DNA of 64,000 nt, taken from contig NC_092659.1 in the NCBI RefSeq assembly GCF_032118995.1, positions 13,448,177 to 13,512,176 on the forward strand, read 5' to 3'. Both the position numbers and the translations under genes were made by a program. The notes under the pieces are model-generated. The model was not told the DNA's origin. It saw nothing but the letters and a program-made list of their open reading frames with translations, and searched no databases. Shown here piece by piece: positions 32,610 through 44,288 of the stretch. The number at the start of each line of letters is the position of its first letter. Position 1 is the stretch's first letter. The stretch is from Asterias amurensis (Eukaryota; Echinodermata; Asteroidea; Forcipulatida; Asteriidae).

Positions 32610-35600
32610 CTACCTACTAACCACTGTAGGTTCTCTTGGTGGATCGAGGGGACTTCTCGCTATTAACGTCGCTAACTCGGAGTGAGTTTTTATTATTTTT
32701 CATAATCCCAAATTTTCAAGCCCTCGCATCATAGGGTTTGGTTAGGTAGAGTGCCAGTCTACCAGCTACTACCGCAGAGTAGGTTCTCTAATGGATCCAG
32801 TGGACTTCTCGCTCAGAACGTCACTTCCCTGGAGTGAGTTTTTATTCCTTCAATATATTCCCATAATCGCTAGTATCATAGGGTTTTGTTAGTTAGAGTG
32901 CCAGTCTACCTACTACCGCAGAGTAGGTTCTCTTAAAGGATCGAGTGGACTTCTCGTTCTTAACTTTACAGAGTTAAGATAAGTGGAATGAACAATTAAC
33001 CGGCACCATCTGCACACAAACACAAAAAATTGTTGTTAAGGGAAATTTAAAAAAGGCAAAAACTGGTAAAAACATGTCATTAAAAAAAAAAAAAACAAGA
33101 TTCTTAAAAAAAAAAACCAAGAGATTGCCAGTCTACCTACTACCCACTGTAGGTTCTCTTGGTGGCTCGAATGGACCTCTCGCTCAGAACGTCACTGCAC
33201 CGGAGTGAGTTCTTATTCCTTCAATATGTTCCCATATTCGCAAGTATCATAGAAACTTGTTAGGTAGAGTGCCAGTCTACCTACTTCCGCACCATAGGTT
33301 CTCTTATTGGATCAATCAGACTTCTCGCTTAGAACGTCACTGCACCGGAGTGAGTTCTTATTCCTTCAATACAATCCCATATTCGCAAGTGTCATAAGAA
33401 ATTGTTACGTAGAGTGCCAGTCTACCTACTACCGCAGAGTAGGTTCTCTAATTGGATCGATCGGACTTCTCGCTCAGAACGTCACTGCACCGGAGTGAGT
33501 TCTTATTCCTTCAATACAATCCCATATTCGCAAGTATCATAGGAAATTGTTACGTAGAGTGCCAGTCTACCTACTACCGCAGAGTAGGTTCTCTAAGTGG
33601 ATCGATTCGGACTTCTCGCTCAGAACATCACTGCACCGGAGTGAGTTCTTATTCCTTCAATACAATCTCATATTCGCAAGCATCATAGGAAATTGTTACG
33701 TAGAGTGCCAGTCTACCTACTACCGCAGAGTAGGTTCTCTAAGTGGATCGATCGGACTTCTCACTCAGAACGTCACTGCACCGGAGTGAGTTCTTATTCC
33801 TTCAATACAATCTCATATTCGCAAGCATCATAGGAAATTGTTACGTAGAGTGCCAGTCTACCTACTACCGCAGAGTAGGTTCTCTAAGTGGATCGATCGG
33901 ACTTCTCGCTCAGAACGTCACTGCACCGGAGTGAGTTCTTATTCCTTCAATACAATCTCATATTCGCAAGCATCATAGGAAATTGTTACGTAGAGTGCCA
34001 GTCTACCTACTACCGCAGAGTAGGTTCTCTAAGTGGATCGATCGGACTTCTCCCTCAGAACGTCACTGTACCGGAGTGAGTTCTTACTCCTTCAATACAA
34101 TCCCATACTCGCAAGTATCATAGGAAATTGTTACGAAGAGTGCCAGTCTACCTACTTCCGCACCGTAGGTTATCTTAGTGGATCGATTGGACTTCTCGCT
34201 CAGAACGTCACTGCACCGGAGTGAGTTCTTATTCCTTCAATATATTCCCATATTTGCAAGTATCATAGGAAATTGTTACGTAGAGTGCCAGTCTACCTAC
34301 TTCCGCACCGTAGGTTATCTTAGTGGATCGATCGGACTTCTCGCTCAGAACGTCACTGCACCGGAGTGAGTTCTTATTCCTTCAATACAATCCCATACTC
34401 GCAAGTTTCTCAGGAAACTGTTACGTAGAGTGCCAGTCTACCTACTACCGCAGAGTAGGTTCTCTTAGTGGATCAATCGGACTTCTCGCTCAGAACGTCA
34501 CTGCACCGGAGTGAGTTCTTATCCTTCAGTACAATCCCATACTCGCAAGTATCTTAGGAAATTGTTACGTAGAGTGCCAGTCTACCTACTACCGCAGAGT
34601 AGGTTCTCTTATTGGATCGATCGGACTTCTCGCTCAGAACGTCACTGCACCGGAGTGAGTTCTTATTCCTTCAATACAATCCCATATTCGCAAGTATCAT
34701 AGGAAATTGTTACGTAGAGTGCCAGTCTACCTACTACCGCAGAGTAGGTTCTCTTATTGGATCGATTCGGACTTCTCGCTCAGAACGGCACTGCACCGGA
34801 GTGAGTTTTTATTCCTTCAATACAATCCCATATTCGCAAGTATCATGGGAAATTGTTACGTAGAGTGCCAGTCTACCTACTACCGCAGAGTAGGTTCTCT
34901 TATTGGATCGATCGGACTTCTCGCTCAGAACGTCACTGCACCGGAGTGAGTACTTATTCCTTCAATACAATCCCATACTCGCAAGTATCTCAGGAAATTG
35001 TTACGTAGAGTGCCAGTCTACCTACTACCGCAGAGTAGGTTCTCTTAGTGGATCGATCGGACTTCTCGCTCAGAACGTCACTGCACCGGAGTGAGTTCTT
35101 ATCCTTCAGTACAATCCCATACTCGCAAGTATCTCAGAAAATTGTTACGTAGAGTGCCAGTCTACCTACTACCGCAGAGTAGGTTCTCTTATTGGATCGA
35201 TCGGACTTCTCGCTCAGAACGTCACTGCACCGGAGTGAGTTCTTATCCTTCAGTACAATCCCATACTCGCAAGTATCTTAGGAAATTGTTACGTAGAGTG
35301 CCAGTCTACCTACTACCGCAGAGTAGGTTCTCTTATTGGATCGATCGGACTTCTTGCTCAGAACGTCACTGCACCGGAGTGAGTTCTTATTCCTTCAATA
35401 CAATCCAATATTCGCAAGTATCATAGGAAATTGTTACGTAGAGTGCCAGTCTACCTACTACCGCAGAGTAGGTTCTCTTATTGGATCGATTCAGACTTCT
35501 CGCTCAGAACGTCACTGCACCGGAGTGAGTTTTTATTCCTTCAATACAATCCCATATTCGCAAGTATCATGGGAAATTGTTACGTAGAGTGCCAGTCTAC

Positions 35601-37200
35601 CTACTACCGCAGAGTAGGTTCTCTTATTGGATCGATCGGACTTCTCGCTCAGAACGTCACTGCACCGGAGTGAGTTCTTATTCCTTCAATATATTCCCAT
35701 ATTCGCAAGTATCATAGAAACCTGTTAGGTAGAGTGCCAGTCTACCTACTTCCGCACCATAGGTTCTCTTATTGGATCGATCGGACTTCTCGCTTAGAAC
35801 ATCACTGCACCAGAGTGAGTTCTTATTCCTTCAATATATTCCCATATTCGCAAGTATCATAGAAACTTGTGAGGTAGAGTGCCAGTCTACCTACTTCCGC
35901 ACCATAGGTTCTCTTATTGGATCGATCGGACTTCTCGCTCAGAACGTCACTGCACCGGAGTGAGTTCTTATTCCTTCAATAGACTCCCATATTCACAAGT
36001 ATCATAGAAACTTGTGAGGTAGAGGTCCAGTCTACCTACTACCGCACCTAAGGTTCTCTTATTGGATCAATGGACTTCTCGCTATTAACAACACCGCCTC
36101 ATAAAGAGTTTGTATCCCTTCAATATATTCCCATATTCGCAAGTATCATAGAAATTTGTTACATAGAGTGCCAGTCTACCTACTACCGCAGGGTAGGTTC
36201 TCTTATTGTATCAATGGACTTCTCGCTATTAACGTCACTGCCTCATTAAGAGTTTGTATCGTTTCAATATATTCCCATATTCGCAAGTATCATGAAATTT
36301 GTTAGATAGAGTGCCAGTCTACCTGTTACCGCACCAAAGGTTCTCTTATTGGATCGTGTGGACTTCTCGCTATTAACATCACTGCCTCATAAAGAGTTTG
36401 TATCCCTTCAATATATTCCCATATTCGCAAGTATCATAGGAATATGTTAGGTAGAGTGCCAGTCTACCTACTATCGCACCTAAGGTTCTCTTATTGGATC
36501 AATGGACTTCTCGCTTTTAACGTCACCGCCTCATTAAGAGTTTGTATCCCTTCAATATATTCCCATATTCGCAAGTATCATAGAAACTTGTTAGGTAGAG
36601 TGCCAGTCTACCTACTATCGCACCTAAGGTTCTCTTATTGGATCAATGGATTTCTCGCTATTAACATCACTGCCTCATTAAGAGTTTGTATCCCTTCAAT
36701 ATATTCCCATATTCGCAAGTATCATAGGAATTTGTTACATAGAGTGCCAGTCTACCTACTACCACACCTAAGGTTCTCTTATTGGATCAATGGACTTCTC
36801 GCTATTAACATCACCGCCTCATAAAGAGTTTGTATCCCTTCAATATATTCCCATATTCGCAAGTATCATAGGAATTTGTTAGGTAGAGTGCCAGTCTACC
36901 TACTACCGCACCTAAGGTTCTCTTATTGGATCAATGGACTTCTCGCTATTAACGTCACCGCCTCATAAAGAGTTTGTATCCCTTCAATATATTCCCATAT
37001 TCGCAAGTATCATAGGAATTTGTTAGGTAGAGTGCCAGTCTACCTACTACCGCACCTAAGGTTCTCTTATTGGATCAATGGACTTCTCGCTATTAACGTC
37101 AACGCCTCATAAAGAGTTTGTATCCCTTCAATATATTCCCATATTCGCAAGTATCATAGAAACTTGTTAGGTAGAGTGCCAGTCTACAACTACTACCGCA
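32610..37200. repeat. 145-bp satellite array (about 31 units)
   Basis: Units of 145 bp (for example gtagagtgccag starts at 33,409 and 33,554). Three zones: diverged units mixed with A-rich spacer at 32,610-33,300, nearly uniform units at 33,300-35,950, and a second subfamily (gctattaacgtcaccgcctc) at 35,950-37,200. Each unit carries short inverted repeats: gtaga-gtgccag-tctac, then cctact-accgcag-agtagg, and cact-gcaccgg-agtg. 145 is not a multiple of 3, so the recurrent 63-codon frames are a by-product. Confidence 0.95.
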
Positions 37201-37209
37201 GAGTAGGAT

Positions 37210-37945
37210 CGAGTTGGAACAACCTGTTTTGGGAATAAAGTTTTGTTAACATTGCATATATGATAACATAGGTAACAGTGTATAAGATATATAATGCCCA
37301 CCTAACTAGAACCAACCAATTCGCTTAGCTGCGCAGAGCGCTCCATACATCAAAGGGCCTCGTTCTGATTGACAACAAAAAGAATACAGTTAGTAACCAG
37401 GGAAGACGAGGGAGCTTTGGATCCAGGCAACCTATTTAGGGACTAAAGTTTTGTTAACATTACATATATGATAAAGTAGGTAACAGTGTATAACATATTT
37501 AATGCCCACCTAACTAGAACCGACCAATTCGCTTTGCCGCAAAGAGCGCTCCATACATCAAAGGGCCTCGTCCTGCTAGACAACAAAAAGAATACAGTTA
37601 GTAACCAGGCAACCTGTTTAGGGACTAAAGTTTTGTTAACATTACATATATGATAACATAGGTAACAGTGTATAAGATATTTAATGCCCACCTAACTAGA
37701 ACCGACCAAGTTGCTTTGCCGCAAAGAGCGCTCCATACATCAAAGGGCCTCGTCCTGCTAGACAACAAAAAGAATAGTTAGTAACCAGGCAACCTGTTTA
37801 GGGACTAAAAGTTTTGTTAACATTACATATATGATAACATAGGTAACAGTGTTTAAGATATTTAATGCCCACCTACACCTAACTAAAACCGATCGATAGC
37901 CTTGGCCGCGTAGAGCGCTCCATATACGAGGGGCCTAATGGTTGA
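37210..37945. repeat. 181-bp tandem array (four units)
   Basis: ttttgttaacat recurs at 37,241, 37,449, 37,631 and 37,812. The first spacing is longer because of a 27-bp extra segment (gaagacgagggagctttgg). Units include gcgctccatacatcaaaggg. Confidence 0.9.
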
Positions 37946-38054
37946 CACCACTAAGAAAATGGTTATCAGTGTTTCAAGTTCATACGTCCATGGCCATTAA
38001 TAGATGAGGTGGGTGACTTCGGCATTCCAAAAGTGTCGTGGTTGGAGAGGAGAA

Positions 38055-38195
38055 CGATCCATAGAAATTTAGTTGATGCTATATGCAAACAGACGACTGT
38101 GATCCATAGAGAGTGAGTTGATGCTGAGAAAAACAGATGACTGCGATCCATAGAAAGTTAGTTGATGATCAGAAAACAGATGACTGCGAGGAAGA
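38055..38195. repeat. Tandem repeat of about 57 bp (three units)
   Basis: gatccatagaaa...gttgatgct...cagacgactgtgatccatag repeated three times with small changes. Confidence 0.85.
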
Positions 38196-38199
38196 AACA

Positions 38200-39780
38200 G
38201 TTCTCTAACAACGTCATCACCACGTAGGACTCAACAAATGCATCGAATTAAAGGTAATTTATTTTTACTATTATTATAAGGTATTACATGAAATCTCACA
38301 ATGCTTTACATTCACAAGGTTACAGGAAAACCAACAAATCAGTAAGCAAATAATGAAGCAGTTATATGAAAATGAAGAAATAATCCAGGGTCATATAAAA
38401 AAGAGATTGGCACAATATGTTTTTATTGTTCAATTGGCTGATGACATAAATACACTGAATTAGAACCAAATAAAATGTTTATTTAAAAGCGAAAACAGTG
38501 GATAAAAAAACACACAAAGCGAATACAATATTAAATTTGTCTGAAACACGAGTTTAAAATTTTATTTCACTCTGTCAGAACCAACCCACAAAAAATGACC
38601 AGTAGAGACTATTTAACAGTGACGGTTACAAGGTTAACCAGTTAACTGACCAACATCCGCGTAACCATATTTATTTTTGACTGTTCAGCTAAATAACGTC
38701 CGTCGATATATCGAAAATACTTAATACACAACGTTTTTTTTGAGATAGATACCGCGGATGTAACATTTTTAATCATATCGAAATATAGAAAATGTTGATA
38801 TATCACAATTTGTTCAATATTATCGGCAATTTTGATTAAGCAAAAACCTGGCATGCAAACCTCCAGCGGAATTTTTTTTCCCACTGCTCGCGTGTACCGA
38901 AGCTAACCGTTTGTCTGGCTCCCCCAACATACCCTTATAAATACAAAAAGGGAATAAAAAATACAGGAGCCAGACTAAGCCAGTGTAGAGGGTATGCTAA
39001 ACGAGGAGAAATGTGTCCTAGCCGCATAATGGGACCTTTTACGCGTCTGGTTCCCCCTCAATTGCCTTACACATCGAACAATGAAAACACTACAGAGCCA
39101 GACTGTGCAAAAATAGTGTAGAATGTATGCTCATTGAGGATAATCGTGTCCTAGCCCCACAATGGGACATTTGTGTTTTAGACTAACTACCCGGCGGGAG
39201 CCGGAGCATGCCTAATGCAGGGAACCCCAGGGGTCGTTACCTCTTGCCTATAGCAAGCTGTAGCACCAATGGTAATCACATCTTTTTCTCATTGTTCTAA
39301 CAAAAAATACGTCTAACAATAAGTGCGAAGGATGAACGGCAGTGACATCAGGGGGGCCGTTGCCCCCCCCCCCACCACATTTGAAAAGTGTCAATTTGGC
39401 CCCCTTACTTTATACTGAGCTTTCAAAAACAAAGATTTTGCTGACAACCCTGTTTGTTTAATATAATACACCTTTATATTTCTCAAGATAACCTTATTCA
39501 TATAACAAAAAACACCAATTTACGCCGATCGTTTGCTCGATTGGTCAGTGCGCTGATTTGTGCGGTGTGAGTGTGTCCCGCAGATGGCCGCGCCATACAC
39601 CGCCACGCACGACGTGTGTCTGTGCATACTACAGTACACTGCCCCGTGTACAGTTTACAATTTTATCAAAGCAGAGGGTTGGTTTGTAAAGCCATTCTAT
39701 CAAAACGTTAACATTTACATGAATATTGAGCCAATAAAAGACTGGCATGCCCTACTGACTTGGTGTTCAGTTCGAACATC
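38200..39780. other. Non-coding stretch with a local repeat
   Basis: No exon recognised. A segment near 38,910-39,030 (tctggctcccccaacatacc...gagccagactaagccagtgt) recurs, diverged, at 39,040-39,170 (gcgtctggttccccctcaat...gagccagactgtgcaaaaat), a tandem pair of about 130 bp. C-run at 39,363. Confidence 0.5.
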
Positions 39781-42660
39781 TCTTGACATCCCAAGGTTAT
39801 AAAAATATCCAAGGTGACCCAATAAAGCTTATTTCCATTGGGGTCCCAATAAAATACCTAATGTGGTCCTTAAAGTACACACAGCACAGAGGTACACCGC
39901 GCAGAGCAGCAGGCTACTATCAAGTTGCCTATAAAATTACTATCATTAAAAATATAAACAGGCCCTATAGTCGTGTTATATTTACAAATTGAAACAGACG
40001 ATTGGAACCAAATGTCTTCACTGACATCTAGCAAACTGACTCAAACAAGGGAGTCTCTCTATGAAGAAACTCATGTAAACCAATATACGCTTATAAATAT
40101 TAACAGCGACTTTTATTTATTAAATAACATAGGTAGACCAACAAGAACATGTTTGCACCAATGACCATGGCAGACAAGGACTAGGATGACAAGGACAAAA
40201 AACAAAAGCAACCAAAAACAGAAAGTAAAAGAAATAAAATAAAAAAATAAAAAATGACACGGACCAGACTAATCAATAAAAATACCTATCGACACCACAG
40301 TCTTTGTACAATTAGTGTATATACTACAATTACATACCCTGCCGAGAACAACATTTTGATTTGATTTGATATGTATTTATTCAGATAAAAAAAAAATTCA
40401 AAACACAAACACAACAATAGGAGAAAAGACGATGAAATAAGAAAATTTAGTTTAAAAACACAATAAAAATAGAACACCAAAATATACAAGGATAACCAAA
40501 AAAAGCCAATATCTGTGGCTTAGTTCCGTTGGGCTCCTATGAAACACCCAACTTGGTGCTTTAAGTACACACCTCACAGAAGGACATCGCGCAGAGCATG
40601 CCAGGCTACTATCAAGTTGCCTATAAAATTATTATCAATAACATGTCAGTAGGCCCTATAGTCGTGTTATATTCACAAATTGAAAATGACGATTGGAACT
40701 GAATGTCTTCACTGACACTCGCATCCCTTTCTATAACACCATAGTAAGCGCGTACACAATAAGTGAATGTTAAGGTTTATAAAAATATACTTTAGTTCCA
40801 TTTCAGTACCCGGAATTATGACAATTGAAACCTCAACAAGTAGGACTCGAGACCCAACGTCGGACACAGCCGTAGCAAATTGGCGGCGGGAAAAGGCGGC
40901 GCAAGCATACCCCATTTTGCGCTTAAAGCCGATCAACCTTTTTTATGTGCATAAAAATTGCCTCTAATGTTGCACTTTTCAAAGGGGTTTTTTGTTTACA
41001 AATTGACTAAAAAAATGGAATCTTTAAGAAGAAATGCATGTAAACAGTTATATATTTATAAATATTTAATGGCGACTTTAACTTCACATGTAGACATATA
41101 AGTACATGTTTGCGACAATGACCCTGGTAGAACAAATTTATTATCCTCTGATTACAGTTCTTAAAAACTCTCACAATATCGAGGTCATACCCTGCCAAGA
41201 ACAACACTTTGAATTTATTTGAATGTTAACTATACATACACAATAGGAGAAAAAGACAATGGAATCAGATAAATTTAGTAAGATAAATTTAGTAAAAAAA
41301 AAAACCCCGGATAACCGATCCTAGGATAACCGAATAAACCATTGGGATGTCTCTGACTACCCATCTTGGTCCCTAAAGTACACACTGTGACACAGCACAG
41401 AGGGAGACACCGCGCAGAGCATGCGAGGCTATTAGTAAGTTGCCTATAAAATTACTTTCATTAAAAATGAGATAGTCGTGTTATATTTACAAATAGAACC
41501 AACGTTTGAAACCGAATGTCTTCACCGACATCCAGCAATAATTTTCATTGACATCCCTTTCTACAACACCATGGTAAATACGTTTACCATAAGTTCATAA
41601 GTATAAAAGAATATACTTAAGTTTCATTTCAGTATCCTAAATTATGACGATCGAAACCGTCACAACAATGGGAGAAACAATTAAGATCAATTAAGATCAA
41701 TTAATTTAGAACACAATAAAAATAGGACACAAAAAATATCCAAGGATAACCCAATAAAGCCAATATCTTTGGCTTATTTCCGTTGGGCTCCTATGAAATA
41801 CCCAACTTGGTGCTTAATAAAGTACACACAGCACAGAGGGAGACCGCGCAGAGCATGCCAAGCTACTATCATTGACTTGGTTTGATTTGATTTGAATTTA
41901 TTTGGATAAAAACATGTCAAAAATACAAACACAGCAATCGGAAACAGACGATGAAATAAGATAAATTAATTTTGAACACAATAAAAACAGAACACAAAAA
42001 TAAACAAGGATAACCCAATAGTTAGACAATATCTTTGGCTCATTTCCGTTGGGCTCCTATGAAAAACCCAACTTGGTGCTTAATAAAGTACACACAGCAC
42101 AAAGACACCGCGCAGCATGCCAGGTTTACTATCATTGACAGAACTTGATTTGATTTGAATTTATTTGGATAAAAACATGTCAAAAATACACACACATCGC
42201 AATCGGAAACAGACGATGAAATAAGATAAATTAATTTCGAACACAATAATTAATAAAAATAGGACACAAAAATATACAAAACAAGGATAACCCAATAAAG
42301 CCAATTATTATCTTTGGCTTATTTGCGTTGGGGTCCCTATGAAATACCTAACAATTGGTCATTAGTATTTATAGCAAGAGGGACACCGCGCCGAGCATGC
42401 CAGGTTATTAGATTGCCTGTCACTATACTTAGTCGTGCTATGTCATGTCAGATACATGTATGACGTACATGTCGTGCTTATTTACAAATTGAAACCAACG
42501 ATTGAAATCGAACGTCTTCACTGACATTCACATCCCTATCTACAACACCATAGTAAGCACGTACATGTATACAATATAAGTGAACATTAAGGTTTAAACA
42601 TACTTATTTTCCATATCGTATCCGGAAATATGACGATTGAAACCTCCACAAGATGTATGA
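39780..42660. repeat. Degenerate long-unit tandem repeat (about six partial units)
   Basis: Recurring block: aaggataacccaataaagcc, ttccgttgggctcctatgaa, taaagtacacacagcacaga, accgcgcagagcatgcc, aaattactatcattaaa, gtcgtgttatatttacaaat. Copies begin near 39,790, 40,490, 41,310, 41,735, 42,000 and 42,285, of unequal length. Two units also carry ggcggcgggaaaaggcg (40,883 and 42,703). Confidence 0.8.
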
Positions 42661-43611
42661 CGTTCGCACTTGTCTTGAAACCCCGCCGTCGAATGAAGCT
42701 ATCGGCGGCGGGAAAAGGCGCCCGCAAGTGATAACCCATCCCCCCATGGTTGGTTCCCTACACGTTCTGTGTACAAAATTCTTTCAAGACCACAGGGCAC
42801 AACTTCATAGCTCTGTTTATCGCCAAATTCTGCGCTAATCGTAGAATTGTGGACAAGTCGTTTATGGTCCCACGCAGTGAGATAGTCGAGTTGCAGCGGG
42901 TGCTCTCTGCTGGTTGCGCGACTACTGCGCGCTGCCCGACTCTACTTCCCATAAATATGTAGAGTAGAAGACGGATGCCGCGGGCATTAATTTTTCTTCT
43001 GTTTCTTGCGGTGTATGTGTGTTTTGACTGTTGGTAACCATGTGGTAACCGTGAAAACACACGGGAAAACTACAAGAAAGAAAAACCCACAGCATCAGAT
43101 GATAGTGAAGATGATAAACCGGGAACCCATCTCTATGCACCGAAACAAATCTGACCCACAAAAACCATAAAAATTAGTTATAGAAACCGACACAACTACA
43201 GGGTCCCCCATCTACACATTATTGCCAATTAGTGTTTGCCTTTGGGATGGAAACATGCGGGGAAATTTGCAAGAAACAAAATAAAACCCGGCATTTAATG
43301 CTCCTTCGCTTTGCTTATATACGCATGCAAAATACTTTTACTCTATCGGACGACATAATAATAACACTCACACATCAACCTGATTTCATAAGTATTTAAT
43401 ATTCAAAGCATGGGTAGCGGTAGCCCTGGCGGCCTTACACTTTCGTATTGTACTGTGTACTAGAGGAAGAGTCCTATATAGGGCTATAGGGTAGCGGCCG
43501 CCTTGACCAAAGAGTTACACATAGTTTGGATCATTATGTTTTATAGAGTAGTAATCAAGTTCATAATAAATTAGCCACACTTCTGCGCTACTATTAGAGC
43601 ACTGTCTTTAA
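42660..43611. other. GC-richer stretch beside the long-unit repeat, no firm gene
   Basis: A 100-codon minus frame at 42,758-43,060 and a 70-codon plus frame at 42,750-42,962 overlap. Neither has a recognisable domain or convincing splice sites. Tail sequence 43,000-43,610 shows nothing recognised. Confidence 0.35.
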
Positions 43612-43983
43612 AGCCAGTGGACACTATTGGTAATTACTCAAAACAATGGTTAGCAAAAAACCTACGAGTAACGGGGAGACGGGTTGGTGGTATAAAACAT
43701 TGTGAGAAACAGCTCCCTCTGAAGTGACGTAGTTTTGGAGAAAGAATAATTCTCCACGAATTTGATTTCGAGACCTCAGATTTAGAACTTGAGGTCTCGA
43801 AATCAAGCATCTAAACGCACAAAACTTCGTGTGACAAGGGTGTTTTTTCTTTCATTATTATCTCGCAACTTCGACGGCCAATTGAGCTCAAACTTTCACA
43901 GCTTTGTTATTTTATGCATATTTTGAGATACACCAAGTGACAAGACTGGTATTTGACAATTATACCAATAGGGTCCAGTGTCT
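43612..43983. mobile_element. TTAA-type MITE, family 1
   Basis: Left terminus agccagtggacactattggt after TTAA at 43,608-43,611. Hairpin gatttcgagacctca / tgaggtctcgaaatc in the centre. Right end ccaatagggtccagtgtct. The right-hand TTAA is mutated to TTAG. Confidence 0.85.
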
Positions 43984-44114
43984 TTAGTTCAGGCTCTCGG
44001 ACACGTCAGTCCGTCTTGGTAGTTCGTACCTTCCATCTTTCCATTTTGTATTTAAATCTGTATCCTCAAACTGGTGTATTGACGTTTGGCTCACGAACAC
44101 CCTAATGCACTTAA

Positions 44115-44288
44115 AGGCAGTGGACACTATTGGTAATTACTCAAAACAATTATTAACACAAAACCTTACTTGGTATCGAGGAGTGGGGAGAGGTTGATAG
44201 TATACAACATTGTAAGAAACGGCTCCCTCTGAAGTGACGTAGTTTTCGAGAAAGAGTAATTTTCCACGAATTTGATGTCGACACCTCG
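44115..44288. mobile_element. TTAA-type MITE, family 1, truncated by a satellite
   Basis: Starts aggcagtggacactattggt after TTAA (44,111-44,114) and is intact to the centre of its hairpin, where it switches to the 195-bp satellite (cacctcg then tacactgtt). The other half is not found beyond the satellite. Confidence 0.8.

Noticed and set aside
33307..36824. Series of near-identical ORFs of about 63 codons in the 145-bp array
   Set aside because: The unit length is not a multiple of 3, each frame stops once per unit, and sequence change between units ignores codon position. They are by-products of the satellite.
32610..37200. CRISPR array
   Set aside because: The whole 145-bp unit repeats with no unique spacers, and the DNA is animal nuclear.
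42758..43060. 100-codon minus-strand ORF as a gene
   Set aside because: It overlaps plus-strand frames in a GC-rich segment, shows no recognised domain, and no partner exon was found. Could not be supported.
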